64,000 bases of DNA, from the NCBI RefSeq assembly GCF_024585285.1, contig NZ_CP040755.1, positions 4,774,001 through 4,838,000 of the forward strand, written 5' to 3'. Of the stretch, positions 1-8,112 are shown piece by piece; the stretch's first letter is position 1, and every line of letters starts with the position of its first letter. A program made the position numbers and the translations under genes. The notes below the pieces were generated by a model, which was given only the letters and a program-made list of their open reading frames with translations, ran no database searches and had not been told where the DNA came from. This DNA comes from Colwellia sp. M166. Lineage in GTDB: Bacteria > Pseudomonadota > Gammaproteobacteria > Enterobacterales > Alteromonadaceae.

Positions 1-1
1 A

Positions 2-830
2 AATGTTGTAACCACTACTATAGTGACACTAGATGCTAGTGCAAGTTCTGACTCTGATGGAGACACACTGTCTTACTCATGGTCATTAACATCATTACCT
101 GAAAATAGCAGTGCATCATTAAGTGATTCATTTAGTGCTGTACCAACATTTACGGTTGATCTTGATGGTACATATGTCGCGCAACTTATCGTTAATGATG
201 GCACTGAAGATAGTGTCGCTGATACTGTAATAATTATCGCAGAAACAGCAAACTCTGTTCCCGTAGCTAATGCAGGCATAGATCAGAATGTTGTTACAAC
301 ATCAGTGGTTACACTTGATGCTAGTGCAAGTTCAGATTCTGATGGTGATACATTAATGTATACATGGTCATTAACAACTTTACCTGAAAATAGCAGTGCA
401 TCATTAAGTGATTCATCTAGTGCTATAGCAACATTTACGGTTGATCTTGATGGCACATATGTTGCGCAACTAATTGTTAATGACGGCACCGAAGATAGTG
501 TAGCTGACACAGTAACTATTATTGCAGCAACAGAAAATTCTGTTCCTGTAGCTAATGCAGGCATAGATCAGAACGTACTCGCTGGGAATATAGTGTCACT
601 TGATGCAACTGGAAGTTCAGATGCTGATGGCGATCTTTTATCATATACTTGGTCTTTTGTATCAAAACCAACAGGAAGTAGTTCTGTACTTGATAATGAA
701 CAAGTCGAACTTCCAAGTTTCACACCTGATTTGGATGGAAGTTATGTTTTTAGTTTAACTGTTAATGATGGTTTGGAAGATAGTTTATCTGATAATGTTA
801 CAATTGAAGCAATACAACCTAAAGTTAGAT
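2..830 (+). repeat. Tandem 285-bp repeat encoding PKD domains
   Basis: The same phrase occurs at about 2, 287 and 572, a period of 285 bp (95 codons). Units 1 and 2 are nearly identical over most of their length, which suggests recent duplication or ongoing homogenisation. Unit 3 keeps only its first part close to the others. More units probably lie to the left of the window. Confidence 0.85.
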
Positions 831-1204
831 TATATAAAGATAGTGGAAGCTTTTTTGGAGGAACCTTTAATGAAGTTTCATTACCATATTCATCAAATGG
901 CACGGTAACTGCCAGTGTATCAGGCTTTCCAACCCCGACAACGTACTCATTGGGCACTTTTAAATTGCTAGCTGAAGGGCAAAACTTTACGGTTATTAAT
1001 GTTGCTGTGACAGATTATACGACACAAGTTACTCCATATTTTACAGTTATATCTGATGATTATGAGTTAGTTGATGGTACGGAAGTTGAATTTGAATTAA
1101 TTTCACCTTTAACTAGAGGGGCGACAGTAACGCTTAATTTTAGTTTTGAAATTCAAGAAACAGGTGATACATTTTCTTCTAGTTATACATTTACTAGTAA
1201 TTAA
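2..1204 (+). CDS. PKD-repeat surface/secreted protein, 3' part
   Basis: The reading frame is open from base 2, so the gene begins before the window. The visible 400 residues contain three consecutive repeats of about 95 residues with the PKD/Ig-like signature: a DASxSSDxDGD loop, a W in the next strand, and a YVxxLxVNDG segment. A C-terminal domain of about 130 residues without repeats follows, from about residue 275. PKD repeats usually act as spacers or adhesive modules in extracellular proteins and polysaccharide-degrading enzymes; which applies cannot be told without the N-terminus. A strong hairpin follows the stop codon. Repeats one and two are very similar at DNA level and repeat three has diverged. 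Antisense open frames here are by-products of the repeats. Confidence 0.85.
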   Translation, partial: NVVTTTIVTLDASASSDSDGDTLSYSWSLTSLPENSSASLSDSFSAVPTFTVDLDGTYVAQLIVNDGTEDSVADTVIIIAETANSVPVANAGIDQNVVTTSVVTLDASASSDSDGDTLMYTWSLTTLPENSSASLSDSSSAIATFTVDLDGTYVAQLIVNDGTEDSVADTVTIIAATENSVPVANAGIDQNVLAGNIVSLDATGSSDADGDLLSYTWSFVSKPTGSSSVLDNEQVELPSFTPDLDGSYVFSLTVNDGLEDSLSDNVTIEAIQPKVRLYKDSGSFFGGTFNEVSLPYSSNGTVTASVSGFPTPTTYSLGTFKLLAEGQNFTVINVAVTDYTTQVTPYFTVISDDYELVDGTEVEFELISPLTRGATVTLNFSFEIQETGDTFSSSYTFTSN

Positions 1205-1232
1205 AATAAAGTCTACAAGTTGTTTGAATGGA

Positions 1233-1265
1233 AAAATAACAGTTGGCTATCCAACTGTTATTTTC
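1233..1265 (+). terminator. Intrinsic terminator after the PKD gene
   Basis: A perfect 12-bp stem (1235-1246 with 1251-1262) and a 4-nt loop is followed by a short T-rich stretch. It starts about 30 nt after the stop codon of the PKD gene. The stem is symmetric and may act in both directions. Confidence 0.75.
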
Positions 1266-1336
1266 TACTTGCCAAATGTACTGATACAAAAGCGAATTTG
1301 AATTCAGCACTAATCAGTTAGTGCTGTTTTCTTTAA

Positions 1337-1447
1337 TGCAGTGTTATGTTCACATAAATAACCGATATGGCAATGGAGTAATCGAAATAGAATAAGTTGG
1401 GAGAACACAAAGATGGGAAATGAGGCGAAATTTTCTTTCGCCTGGAT
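1337..1447 (+). repeat. Left copy of imperfect direct repeat bounding the CBASS/Wadjet module
   Basis: This stretch resembles 16760-16858 in the same orientation. Both start with a TGCARTGTTATG phrase and end with a hairpin that reads GAGGCGAA, loop, TTTCGCCTGGAT. The hairpin arms here are 8 bp with a 5-nt loop (AGGCGAAA / TTTCGCCT). The rest of 1205-1516 has no convincing gene. The two copies enclose about 15 kb of defence genes. Whether this is an integration scar, a recombination site or a dispersed hairpin repeat cannot be decided here. Confidence 0.55.
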
Positions 1448-1516
1448 ATATAAATAGCTGGATAGATATCCCTAAAATTATTTGTTGATATTGAATTGAT
1501 TATCCTAAGCAACTAT

Positions 1517-1699
1517 CTATGATGCTTTTTTAAAATGATGCTGGTTCTGTTCAACATACATACCTGCAAGTTCAATTGAACCAAAATAATAGGTTAACAT
1601 CTTATGACGCTTACCTTTTACATGCTCTGTAATATCTTCTTGTTGAATAATCTCTAGCCAAGTTTTTACTAAGGTCCATGGTGGTAGTTGCTGATTCAT
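1517..1699 (-). CDS. Small hypothetical protein (60 aa)
   Basis: A 60-residue frame on the minus strand, beginning MNQQLPPW. An AAGGA-type ribosome binding site lies about 8 nt upstream of the ATG, the main reason to accept it. The composition is mixed charged and aromatic with no signal peptide or membrane segment. I do not recognise the family. It stands alone, just inside the left direct repeat and convergent with nothing obvious. It could be a remnant of a longer protein. Confidence 0.45.
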   Translation of the reverse strand: MNQQLPPWTLVKTWLEIIQQEDITEHVKGKRHKMLTYYFGSIELAGMYVEQNQHHFKKAS

Positions 1700-1769
1700 T
1701 ATGTCATCCTTGAATTCATTAAATTCCTCTATAACATTAGACGAAGATTAATTAACAAGCTAATACCAT

Positions 1770-2528
1770 ATGAAATTTTTCCTATTCCTTTTATTGCTTA
1801 TAACTATTGTTAGTAATTCAGCAGATATACCAAGCTCATTCAGTAAAGCAAAGAAGCTAGCATTAACTAAAGTTTATAGAGATAACCATAAGTCATTCTA
1901 TTGTGGTTGTGCATTTAACAATAAGAAACAAGTTGATCAGGCTAGCTGTGGTTATGAGCCTAAAACACCAATAACTAGCTCAGGCAAAGAGAATATTCGT
2001 GATAATAGGATTGAGTGGGAGCATGTATTACCTGCAAGTAAAATGGGAAGTCATTTAGCTTGCTGGGGGAGTGAAAGAAGTCAATTTCCAAAATGCGTTA
2101 AATCCAATGGAAAACTCAAATCAGGTAGAGATTGTTGTCAAAAAGTTAATAGTGATTTTCGTAATGCTCATAATGACTTGGTGAATTTAACACCAGCTAT
2201 CGGTGAGGTTAATGCAGATAGAAGCAATTTACCTTATACCGAAATTATTGGTGAAAAGCGTTCTTATGGGAAATGTGATTTTGAATATGACTCCGTAAAT
2301 AAGGTGGTTGAGCCTTCAGAAGAAGTTAGAGGTGATATCGCTCGTATTCAGCTTTATTTAGAAGATAAATATGGTGAAGTACTTGGTTTTAAGTTCAGTG
2401 ACGATAAGAAACTAATGCTTGAGCAGTGGAATGATCAAGACCCCATCAGCGATTGGGAGGTAGAGCGCAACAAGCGAATATGCAAAGCACAAGGTTCAGG
2501 TAATAATTTAATCAATGAATGTAAGTAA
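1770..2528 (+). CDS. endA: Endonuclease I family nuclease (secreted/periplasmic)
   Basis: 252 residues. A hydrophobic signal peptide (about 1-18) precedes a cysteine-rich mature chain. The catalytic His-Me-finger motif EWEHVLPA is at residues 82-89, followed by the family's second conserved block HNDLVNLTPAIGEVNADRSN at about 134-153. Both are diagnostic of endonuclease I (E. coli EndA, Vibrio Vvn/Dns), which cuts DNA and RNA without sequence specificity in the periplasm or outside the cell. Eight or more cysteines suggest disulphides and export. Length is normal for the family. No strong ribosome binding site is visible before the ATG. Its place at the edge of a defence module may be coincidence; extracellular nucleases can also serve in DNA scavenging or in limiting uptake. 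Confidence 0.9.
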   Translation: MKFFLFLLLLITIVSNSADIPSSFSKAKKLALTKVYRDNHKSFYCGCAFNNKKQVDQASCGYEPKTPITSSGKENIRDNRIEWEHVLPASKMGSHLACWGSERSQFPKCVKSNGKLKSGRDCCQKVNSDFRNAHNDLVNLTPAIGEVNADRSNLPYTEIIGEKRSYGKCDFEYDSVNKVVEPSEEVRGDIARIQLYLEDKYGEVLGFKFSDDKKLMLEQWNDQDPISDWEVERNKRICKAQGSGNNLINECK

Positions 2529-2571
2529 TACTTTTTGTTTAATTAATAGGAAGTTTTGTACTTGAAAGATC

Positions 2572-3369
2572 CTAATTTTCTGCTTCAATAGCTTTCCAAA
2601 TAGGTTCTTCATCTTCCCACCAAACTATCGTGATAAAGTCGCCATTATGATAATGAAAAGCGTGTTCATGAACAACAACGTGAGAAGCACTATCATTTCT
2701 ACACCAAACACTACCATCTAAAATCTTTGCAGATTGCTCTTTTGTGTTATTAAAAATTAAATCGAAAACACATGAGTCAATAGGTGCCGTTTGTGGTGGT
2801 GAAAAGTAGTAATGTAAGTCTGAATTTTTTGAAAAATACTTACGTTTACCTTCTGAGTCATAACAAGCAAAAAATCCCATATGATAATTGGTAGAAATTG
2901 TCTTTCTCAGCGAGGCCATGAAACTTGTTTTAAAAGAATCTTTTATTAGGCCGATAGTATCAAGAGTTAAAGGGCTGTCTTTTATGATGTCTTTAACTAG
3001 GTAATTTGGCATCAAAAGCTCTGATGCAAAACTATTTGCAATTTTTTCTTTAGGGGCTAAACCTTTGCATCTTGAGTTCATATCATCATGTGAGCATAAG
3101 TTGCCAATTTTCCCTTTGTCTTTGAACCAGTGACCAAGTTCATGACCGATAGAAAACCTACGTCTTTCCATATCTGATTGACTATTAACAGTAATGATAG
3201 CTCTATCACCAGCGCCAATAATTCTGGCTTCGCACCCAGTTAAAGGTTCACTTTTTACAATAGCATCTTTATAAAATGCTATTGCTTCAATATCAATCTC
3301 AGAAGGGGAAGTAATACCAAGTTCATCGATATATAAGCTGCTAACTTCTTTCAAAACGGCTTTACTCAT
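2572..3369 (-). CDS. ImmA/IrrE-family zinc metallopeptidase
   Basis: 265 residues. The zinc-binding motif HELGH is at residues 76-80, and a third ligand is likely E117 in the NSFASELLMP segment, the usual ImmA/IrrE spacing. This family cleaves a partner regulator to switch on mobile-element, stress or defence genes (ImmA of ICEBs1, IrrE of Deinococcus, CapP of some CBASS loci). It is the last gene of a three-gene minus-strand operon and overlaps the preceding gene by 8 bp, so it is probably translationally coupled. The C-terminal 120 residues are a separate sensor-like region I do not recognise. I infer that it cleaves either the 136-aa protein or the sigma-like protein upstream, and so controls the divergent CBASS operon. 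Confidence 0.85.
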   Translation of the reverse strand: MSKAVLKEVSSLYIDELGITSPSEIDIEAIAFYKDAIVKSEPLTGCEARIIGAGDRAIITVNSQSDMERRRFSIGHELGHWFKDKGKIGNLCSHDDMNSRCKGLAPKEKIANSFASELLMPNYLVKDIIKDSPLTLDTIGLIKDSFKTSFMASLRKTISTNYHMGFFACYDSEGKRKYFSKNSDLHYYFSPPQTAPIDSCVFDLIFNNTKEQSAKILDGSVWCRNDSASHVVVHEHAFHYHNGDFITIVWWEDEEPIWKAIEAEN

Positions 3370-3772
3370 CGATATTTATTTCACCTAATTCAATTAAGTT
3401 ATCAATAATGCCAATAGCTTCATCATTAGACAGTTCTTGCCCATCTCTAAATGCCAACGTTGTTTTTCCCTGTATAAGTAGACTAATAAGGAAGTCTTTT
3501 GCATCAAGTTGTTTTTTAGATAGAAAGTCTACAATGTGTGATTTTTTTGATTGGTGCTCATTTTGCTTATCAAGTTGAAGGCGAGCATTTTTCAGTTTGT
3601 TCTTCTTTGATAATAGAACAGCATCGGTGGTGATAGCATCTAATGCTTTTAATTGTTTATTTACATCGATATTCAATGATGAAAGTTCACTATCTAATTC
3701 GCTTTCTTCCATTGAAAAAATGGAATCATATGAAGATTTTTCAATGTTGATTATTGCGTTTTTATAGTTCAT
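3362..3772 (-). CDS. Small acidic helical protein, possible anti-sigma or protease substrate
   Basis: 136 residues, almost entirely predicted helical, acidic at both ends, with a lysine-rich centre (about 55-80). There is no membrane segment and no cysteine. It overlaps the upstream sigma-like gene by 4 bp (ATGA) and the downstream metallopeptidase gene by 8 bp, so the three are one tightly coupled unit. I do not recognise the family. From position alone, the simplest role is an anti-sigma-type inhibitor that the ImmA-like protease removes. It might equally be a partner needed by the protease. That function is inference only. Confidence 0.7.
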   Translation of the reverse strand: MNYKNAIINIEKSSYDSIFSMEESELDSELSSLNIDVNKQLKALDAITTDAVLLSKKNKLKNARLQLDKQNEHQSKKSHIVDFLSKKQLDAKDFLISLLIQGKTTLAFRDGQELSNDEAIGIIDNLIELGEINIDE

Positions 3773-4338
3773 ACGCCTTCAGCCTCCTTGTGAATTAACT
3801 TTCGCTTTCTCATAAAACGTTTGTATGTCGTGTCATATTTTTTTCTATCTCCATTGAACATTATATTGGTAATTTCTTTTGCTTTTAAACCATCACCAAT
3901 AAGTTCAATCATAGAAATAATTTCTTTATCATCACCAAAATGTTCAGAAATTAATTGGTACTTAAGTTTAATTAAGTAATCATCCTCATCGTCAATTTCT
4001 ACGTTGTTTACCTGGTTATTAACAACGTGTTCATTATCCTCAATACTCGTAGATAGATCTCTTAACCGTTGACTTTTGGACTTAAGTACTGAATTTCCTA
4101 CGCTTTTCATTGCAGTGAAAAGTGAAGTCACTATGTCTACTCCTTTAGCTGCTCTTCGCGAGCCAGATAATAGTCTAGTTATCGCTTCTTGATATAAATC
4201 AATACCTTCACATTCAAGTGAGTAATCACGACAATACTTTATGCCAAACAATAGTAGTTTCTTTTTATCAGTTTTATTTAAAGTTGATAAAGCGATGATA
4301 AATTCATCAACCGTATAATAAGAATATTCCTTTTTCAT
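3769..4338 (-). CDS. Sigma-70-like (ECF-type) transcription factor
   Basis: 189 residues. Residues about 45-90 resemble sigma region 2 (IDLYQEAITRLLSG followed by a helix ending VGNSVLKSKSQ). Residues about 130-182 resemble region 4 with a helix-turn-helix (DDKEI...GLKAKEI...RRRF-like KRFMRKRK). An acidic linker lies between (about 100-122). The pattern matches small sigma-like proteins found on plasmids and islands beside ImmA/IrrE peptidases. It is first in a three-gene operon transcribed away from the CBASS genes, and the intergenic region carries a perfect 34-bp palindrome. I infer that it activates the palindrome-containing divergent promoter region, the CBASS operon, or both. It might instead be a non-sigma DNA-binding regulator that kept only these helices. 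Confidence 0.7.
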   Translation of the reverse strand: MKKEYSYYTVDEFIIALSTLNKTDKKKLLLFGIKYCRDYSLECEGIDLYQEAITRLLSGSRRAAKGVDIVTSLFTAMKSVGNSVLKSKSQRLRDLSTSIEDNEHVVNNQVNNVEIDDEDDYLIKLKYQLISEHFGDDKEIISMIELIGDGLKAKEITNIMFNGDRKKYDTTYKRFMRKRKLIHKEAEGV

Positions 4339-4364
4339 ACTTCTATCCTTTTAAGGCTCCAAAT

Positions 4365-4398
4365 ATTTAATTTTCTGGACATGTCCAGAAAATTAAAT
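4365..4398. promoter_or_regulatory. Perfect 34-bp palindrome between regulator operon and CBASS operon
   Basis: The sequence from 4365 to 4398 is a perfect inverted repeat with no spacer, centred between 4381 and 4382 on GGACATGTCC, with AT-rich outer arms. It lies 27 bp before the sigma-like gene and about 85 bp before the first CBASS gene, the right place for an operator that controls both. The core differs from the usual CTGT-N8-ACAG LexA box, so I do not call it an SOS site. Which protein binds is not known. Confidence 0.75.
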
Positions 4399-4483
4399 TT
4401 CCCTGCCTTTATATATTAGAGACCAAATCACTTTGGTTAACATTACAATATTAAATCATAAACATCTTTGAGGAGAAACAAGT

Positions 4484-4849
4484 TTGTCGAGTGGAAAAAC
4501 ACATTTAGCTGTTGGAGCTACAACGGGACTAGCAATTGCAATGGTAGATAATAAGAAGCATAAACTTATACATAACCCAGTTGTTGCAACTGCTTTAGGA
4601 GGCTTCTTTGGAAAGCTACCTGATATTATCGAGCCTGCATATCATCCTAACCATCGACAGTTTTTCCATAGCTCACTGACATTTTCTGCAATAGGTTTTG
4701 GTGTGTACAAAGCTTATCAATGGGAAGCAGAAACTGGATTTGAAAAAATATTGAGAAGTGTCATGTTGATAGCAGGCTGCTCATATTTAAGCCATCTTGT
4801 TTGTGATTCTACTACACCAAAGGGCTTACCATTAATTGGTAAGTTGTAA
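4484..4849 (+). CDS. YdjM-like (DUF457) membrane metal-dependent hydrolase, first gene of CBASS operon
   Basis: 121 residues from a TTG start that has AGGAG 8 nt upstream. The DUF457/YdjM signature is present: early H7 (THLAVG), KLPDI at 45-49, RQFFHS with H62, and a SHLVCDSTTPKG block with H104 and D108 that looks like metal ligands. Hydrophobic segments at about 8-20, 33-45, 64-78 and 92-105 fit an inner-membrane protein. Members are annotated as membrane-bound metal-dependent hydrolases; the substrate is not known. The gene ends 32 bp before the nucleotidyltransferase gene in the same direction, so it appears to be part of the CBASS transcript. It may be an extra membrane effector or an accessory. 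Neither role is shown by the sequence. Confidence 0.75.
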   Translation: MSSGKTHLAVGATTGLAIAMVDNKKHKLIHNPVVATALGGFFGKLPDIIEPAYHPNHRQFFHSSLTFSAIGFGVYKAYQWEAETGFEKILRSVMLIAGCSYLSHLVCDSTTPKGLPLIGKL

Positions 4850-4881
4850 TATTTAATAAAATAATAATTCAGGAGGATACA

Positions 4882-5916
4882 GTGAGTATTCAAGCTAAAT
4901 TTATAAAATTTCATGACAAAATAAAACTTGGCCGTGAAGATACTGAGTATAAAAACGCGAGAGAAAAAGACGACAGTATTCTTAAGGATGTTAAAAAAGC
5001 ACTAAAAGAAGAAGGTTACCCAGTTATTGAAGACTTTTTACAAGGATCGCAATCAACAGCCACAGCAGTTAAACATCCGGTTGATGACTTTGATATTGAT
5101 AGATCGGTTGTTATCGCTTTTGATGATGCACCTGATGATCCTGTTAAAGTAAAAAAAATCATAATAAAAGTATTAGAAGATCGTGGATTTAAAAACGCTA
5201 AGATAAAGAAACCTTGCGTTACTGCTGATTATGCCAGTCTAAGTCTACATATCGATATACCACTATATCGTGAACAAAATGGTGAGTATGAGTTAGCTGT
5301 TGGTAAAAAGAACTCGAAAGATGAAAATAAGATATGGTCAAGCTCAGACCCTAAGGGGCTGAGGGACTGGATAAATAATAAAGATGATTATATCGGTTCT
5401 GCTATTGATAAATTAAAACAGTATAAAAGGATAGTTAGATATCTTAAAAGGTGGAGAGATGTAAAATTTAGCAACGATGTTGCGAAAAAGGTATTTTCTA
5501 TTGCTCTGACTGTGATGGCAAAAGAACAGTTCAAGCCTAATTTTGATGAAAACGGTAAAGCAAGTGATCTTATAGCATTCAGGGATACGGTTGGTGCAAT
5601 GCTAAATGGTTTCTACTTTGGTTATCAAGGTAGCGACCAATACAAGGTATTAGTAAATCTTCCAACATCCCCTTGGAGAGACATATTTGATGGGAGTAGC
5701 GTTAATACTGGTACTCAATTTTATAAAAAATTAACTGCTTTAAAAAGTAAGCTTGATAAAGTTATAGAGGAAGAAGATTTAATCAAGCAGTGTAGGCTTT
5801 TGAATGCAATATTTGGTGATGATTTTGAAATTCCAAGCAGTTCATCAAAAGCAAGTACTATTGCTAAAGCAACCTATGTAACAGCAGGAGCTGCTGGAAC
5901 ATCTCAGGGGGCTTAA
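4882..5916 (+). CDS. CBASS CD-NTase (cGAS/DncV-like nucleotidyltransferase)
   Basis: 344 residues from a GTG start with AGGAGG just upstream. The nucleotidyltransferase signature is clear: GS at 55-56 (FLQGSQST), an acidic DDFDID cluster at 69-73 and a third acidic residue D125 in HIDIPLYR. This is the CD-NTase active site that makes cyclic di- or trinucleotides when phage infection is sensed. The last residues (AGAAGTSQGA) form the flexible C-terminal tail that Cap2 conjugates to targets in type II systems, ending in small residues as expected. The stop codon overlaps the start of cap2 by one base. I cannot assign the nucleotide product or the CD-NTase clade from sequence reading alone. Confidence 0.9.
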   Translation: MSIQAKFIKFHDKIKLGREDTEYKNAREKDDSILKDVKKALKEEGYPVIEDFLQGSQSTATAVKHPVDDFDIDRSVVIAFDDAPDDPVKVKKIIIKVLEDRGFKNAKIKKPCVTADYASLSLHIDIPLYREQNGEYELAVGKKNSKDENKIWSSSDPKGLRDWINNKDDYIGSAIDKLKQYKRIVRYLKRWRDVKFSNDVAKKVFSIALTVMAKEQFKPNFDENGKASDLIAFRDTVGAMLNGFYFGYQGSDQYKVLVNLPTSPWRDIFDGSSVNTGTQFYKKLTALKSKLDKVIEEEDLIKQCRLLNAIFGDDFEIPSSSSKASTIAKATYVTAGAAGTSQGA

Positions 5917-7640
5917 TGGCTGATATAGATAGTATTGTTCAGTATTTGCTTGAGAAAGGCTTTAATTGTCAAAAGTCACCAATTGATCTTTTTAAAATTA
6001 TATCGGTTAAGTTAACAATATCCTCTAAACCTGTTGAGCTTATTCATTTTTTAACTGATGAGATAACTGGCTTACCTATTTTTAGTTTATCCTCGCCCAC
6101 TGAATATGGTCAGTTGGCGCATGTATCTATTAATAAATTTATGGGGTATGAGTTCGGATCAATCTGCGTAAATGATCGAGATTCTGTTTCGGTAAATTTT
6201 TCAATGCCTTTGTTAGCTATTGAAGAATCGTTAAATAGGCATATTGCTATCCTAACTAAATCTATCACTGACCCTGAGTGGAATCGCCAAGAACTGTTAC
6301 GTGAGTTTTCTTCAAATTGGTTAGGCGTTTGTGATATTAAAAGTAAACAAATATTGTTAACAAGCGCGAGTGGAAAACTTGAAGAAGTTGATGTTTTACG
6401 TTCATTAGCGAATTGTGATTATGGGGTTAACTCATACCATTTAGCACAAACTAAAGATAGTGACTTATCTGTCATCGCTCGTCTCCATTGGAATACTAAT
6501 AAAGCAGATAGACCAATTGCAGGTAAAGCTATTATATTGCCTTTGATTGATGTTGAGCCAGCACCCTTAAAAAAAGAAGATCTTAAATGTTGGTATCTTA
6601 GCGCATTATTAAATGTAAAAAATGATGATAAAAAGATTCTTAATGAACAGTATGGACGCTGGAGTAGCAGAGAATATTGGATTATTTTTAATGTCGAAGT
6701 ACCTTCAGGGAAAACCTGGTTTTGTCTGCACTTTCAAGCTAAACAAAAGCATCAATTACCATTGACGGCTAAACAATTAGAACACTGGAAAGTTAAAGCT
6801 ATACCTCTGAGGCTATTTAATAAAGAAAATGTACTACCTAGAGGCGGTGCTAATCTTGATTTAGCATATAGACGAGTAGCGTTAATAGGTGCAGGTTCTG
6901 TTGGCGGTGAAATAGCCCATAAACTTTCATCTGCTGGTATTCAACACTTAGATATATTTGATTCTGATTTTTATTCAATTGATAACCTTTACCGACATAT
7001 TTTACCTGAAGAGTTTTTAGGATTAACTAAGGCTCATGGTTTAGGTTGGCAATTACAGCGTCAATTTCTTTGGTCACAAGCAAAAGGGTCGCGTAGAAAA
7101 CTACTAGATTTACGTAAAAGGCAGGAGTTACTGTCTTACGATCTAATTATCATTGCTATTGGTAGCCCTACTCATGAAAGATTGTTTAAAGAATACTTAA
7201 TAGAAAATGAAGTTGATGTACCTGTCATTAATACCTGGTTAGAAGGCTTTGGTGTCGGAGGTCATGCAACACTTGATATTCCTGATGCTAAAGGTTGTTT
7301 GTTATGCTCATATCTTTGCCAAGAAACCTTAGCTAGAGGTCTTAATTCAAACCTTAATTTTATTGAAGCTAATCAAAATGTGACTATAAACCTTGCTGGT
7401 TGTGGAGAGCAATTTATTTCATATGGAGCGATATGCTCTGCTCAGACAGCATTAATGGCAAGTGATTTAGCGATTAAGTTTTTAGAAGAAAAGCTGACCA
7501 CATCCTCAAAAGTGAGCTGGAAAGGCAGTGACCATGATGCTAAAGGTAATAATATTCAATTAACTCACCGATATTATCAATTTTCTGAGTCACTTCAGAT
7601 TAAGTCTCTACATGATAAGGATTGTGATGCTTGTGGCTGA
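5916..7640 (+). CDS. cap2: Cap2: E2-E1 fusion ubiquitin-transfer-like protein
   Basis: 574 residues. The N-terminal part (about 1-130) resembles an E2 domain, with a probable catalytic cysteine at C84 in GSICV. The middle (about 140-300) looks like the linker/adenylation-associated region of Cap2. The E1/ThiF Rossmann domain starts at about 319 with the nucleotide loop LIGAGSVGGEIA (323-334), the acidic end of strand two at FDSD (348-351) and the following N/R residues of the adenylation site. Several cysteines (C461, C464, C468, C496) are candidates for the E1 thioester cysteine. In type II CBASS, Cap2 joins the C-terminus of the CD-NTase to target proteins and primes it for signalling. Gene order and length match that family. 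Confidence 0.9.
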   Translation: MADIDSIVQYLLEKGFNCQKSPIDLFKIISVKLTISSKPVELIHFLTDEITGLPIFSLSSPTEYGQLAHVSINKFMGYEFGSICVNDRDSVSVNFSMPLLAIEESLNRHIAILTKSITDPEWNRQELLREFSSNWLGVCDIKSKQILLTSASGKLEEVDVLRSLANCDYGVNSYHLAQTKDSDLSVIARLHWNTNKADRPIAGKAIILPLIDVEPAPLKKEDLKCWYLSALLNVKNDDKKILNEQYGRWSSREYWIIFNVEVPSGKTWFCLHFQAKQKHQLPLTAKQLEHWKVKAIPLRLFNKENVLPRGGANLDLAYRRVALIGAGSVGGEIAHKLSSAGIQHLDIFDSDFYSIDNLYRHILPEEFLGLTKAHGLGWQLQRQFLWSQAKGSRRKLLDLRKRQELLSYDLIIIAIGSPTHERLFKEYLIENEVDVPVINTWLEGFGVGGHATLDIPDAKGCLLCSYLCQETLARGLNSNLNFIEANQNVTINLAGCGEQFISYGAICSAQTALMASDLAIKFLEEKLTTSSKVSWKGSDHDAKGNNIQLTHRYYQFSESLQIKSLHDKDCDACG

Positions 7641-8112
7641 AGATAATGTCATATTTAAAAACGAATTAATTACCATCAACATTAACCCAGAAGTATACAA
7701 ATGTTGGTTACAACACCGACAAATTAATAATTCTGATACAGAGCAGTTTGGTGTGTTGATTGGCTCAAGATTACCAGATGATAAAACATTTTGGGTTGAC
7801 TTGTGTACAACTCCTAAACCTAAAGATAAAAGTAAACGAGCTAGTTTTTTGATGCAAGATCCTTTTCATCAAAGGGCAATAGATAAAGCATTTAAAAAAT
7901 CATCTGGAGAAATGGGATACTTGGGGACGTGGCACACTCATCCGCAAAGCCACCCCATACCCTCAAATATAGATATAAATGACTGGCTTCTTTGTATGGA
8001 ACGCAACCCTCATCGATTACTATTGTTTGTTATTGTTGGACAAAAGCAGACAAATATTTACATCAATTTAAATAATAATTTAGAAATAATATCAAGAGAT
8101 AATAATGGCTAA
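7627..8112 (+). CDS. cap3: Cap3: JAB/JAMM isopeptidase
   Basis: The JAMM zinc-protease motif is complete: an upstream glutamate in GEMGYLG, then HTHP with exactly seven residues to SNID (H-x-H-x7-S-x-x-D). Cap3 removes CD-NTase from its conjugates in type II CBASS. The frame is open from an ATG at 7612, but AAGGA sits 5 nt before the ATG at 7627, so I use 7627 (161 residues). The gene overlaps the end of cap2 by 14 bp and its own end overlaps the effector gene by 8 bp. The position directly after cap2 is canonical. Confidence 0.9.
   Translation: MLVAEDNVIFKNELITININPEVYKCWLQHRQINNSDTEQFGVLIGSRLPDDKTFWVDLCTTPKPKDKSKRASFLMQDPFHQRAIDKAFKKSSGEMGYLGTWHTHPQSHPIPSNIDINDWLLCMERNPHRLLLFVIVGQKQTNIYINLNNNLEIISRDNNG

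Noticed and set aside
73..564. Antisense open frames within the PKD repeats
   Set aside because: They are by-products of repeated sequence: two of them have nearly the same product, and no start signals are seen.
4365..4398. LexA (SOS) box
   Set aside because: The core CTGG-N6-CCAG does not fit CTGT-N8-ACAG, and the perfect extent of 34 bp suggests another regulator.
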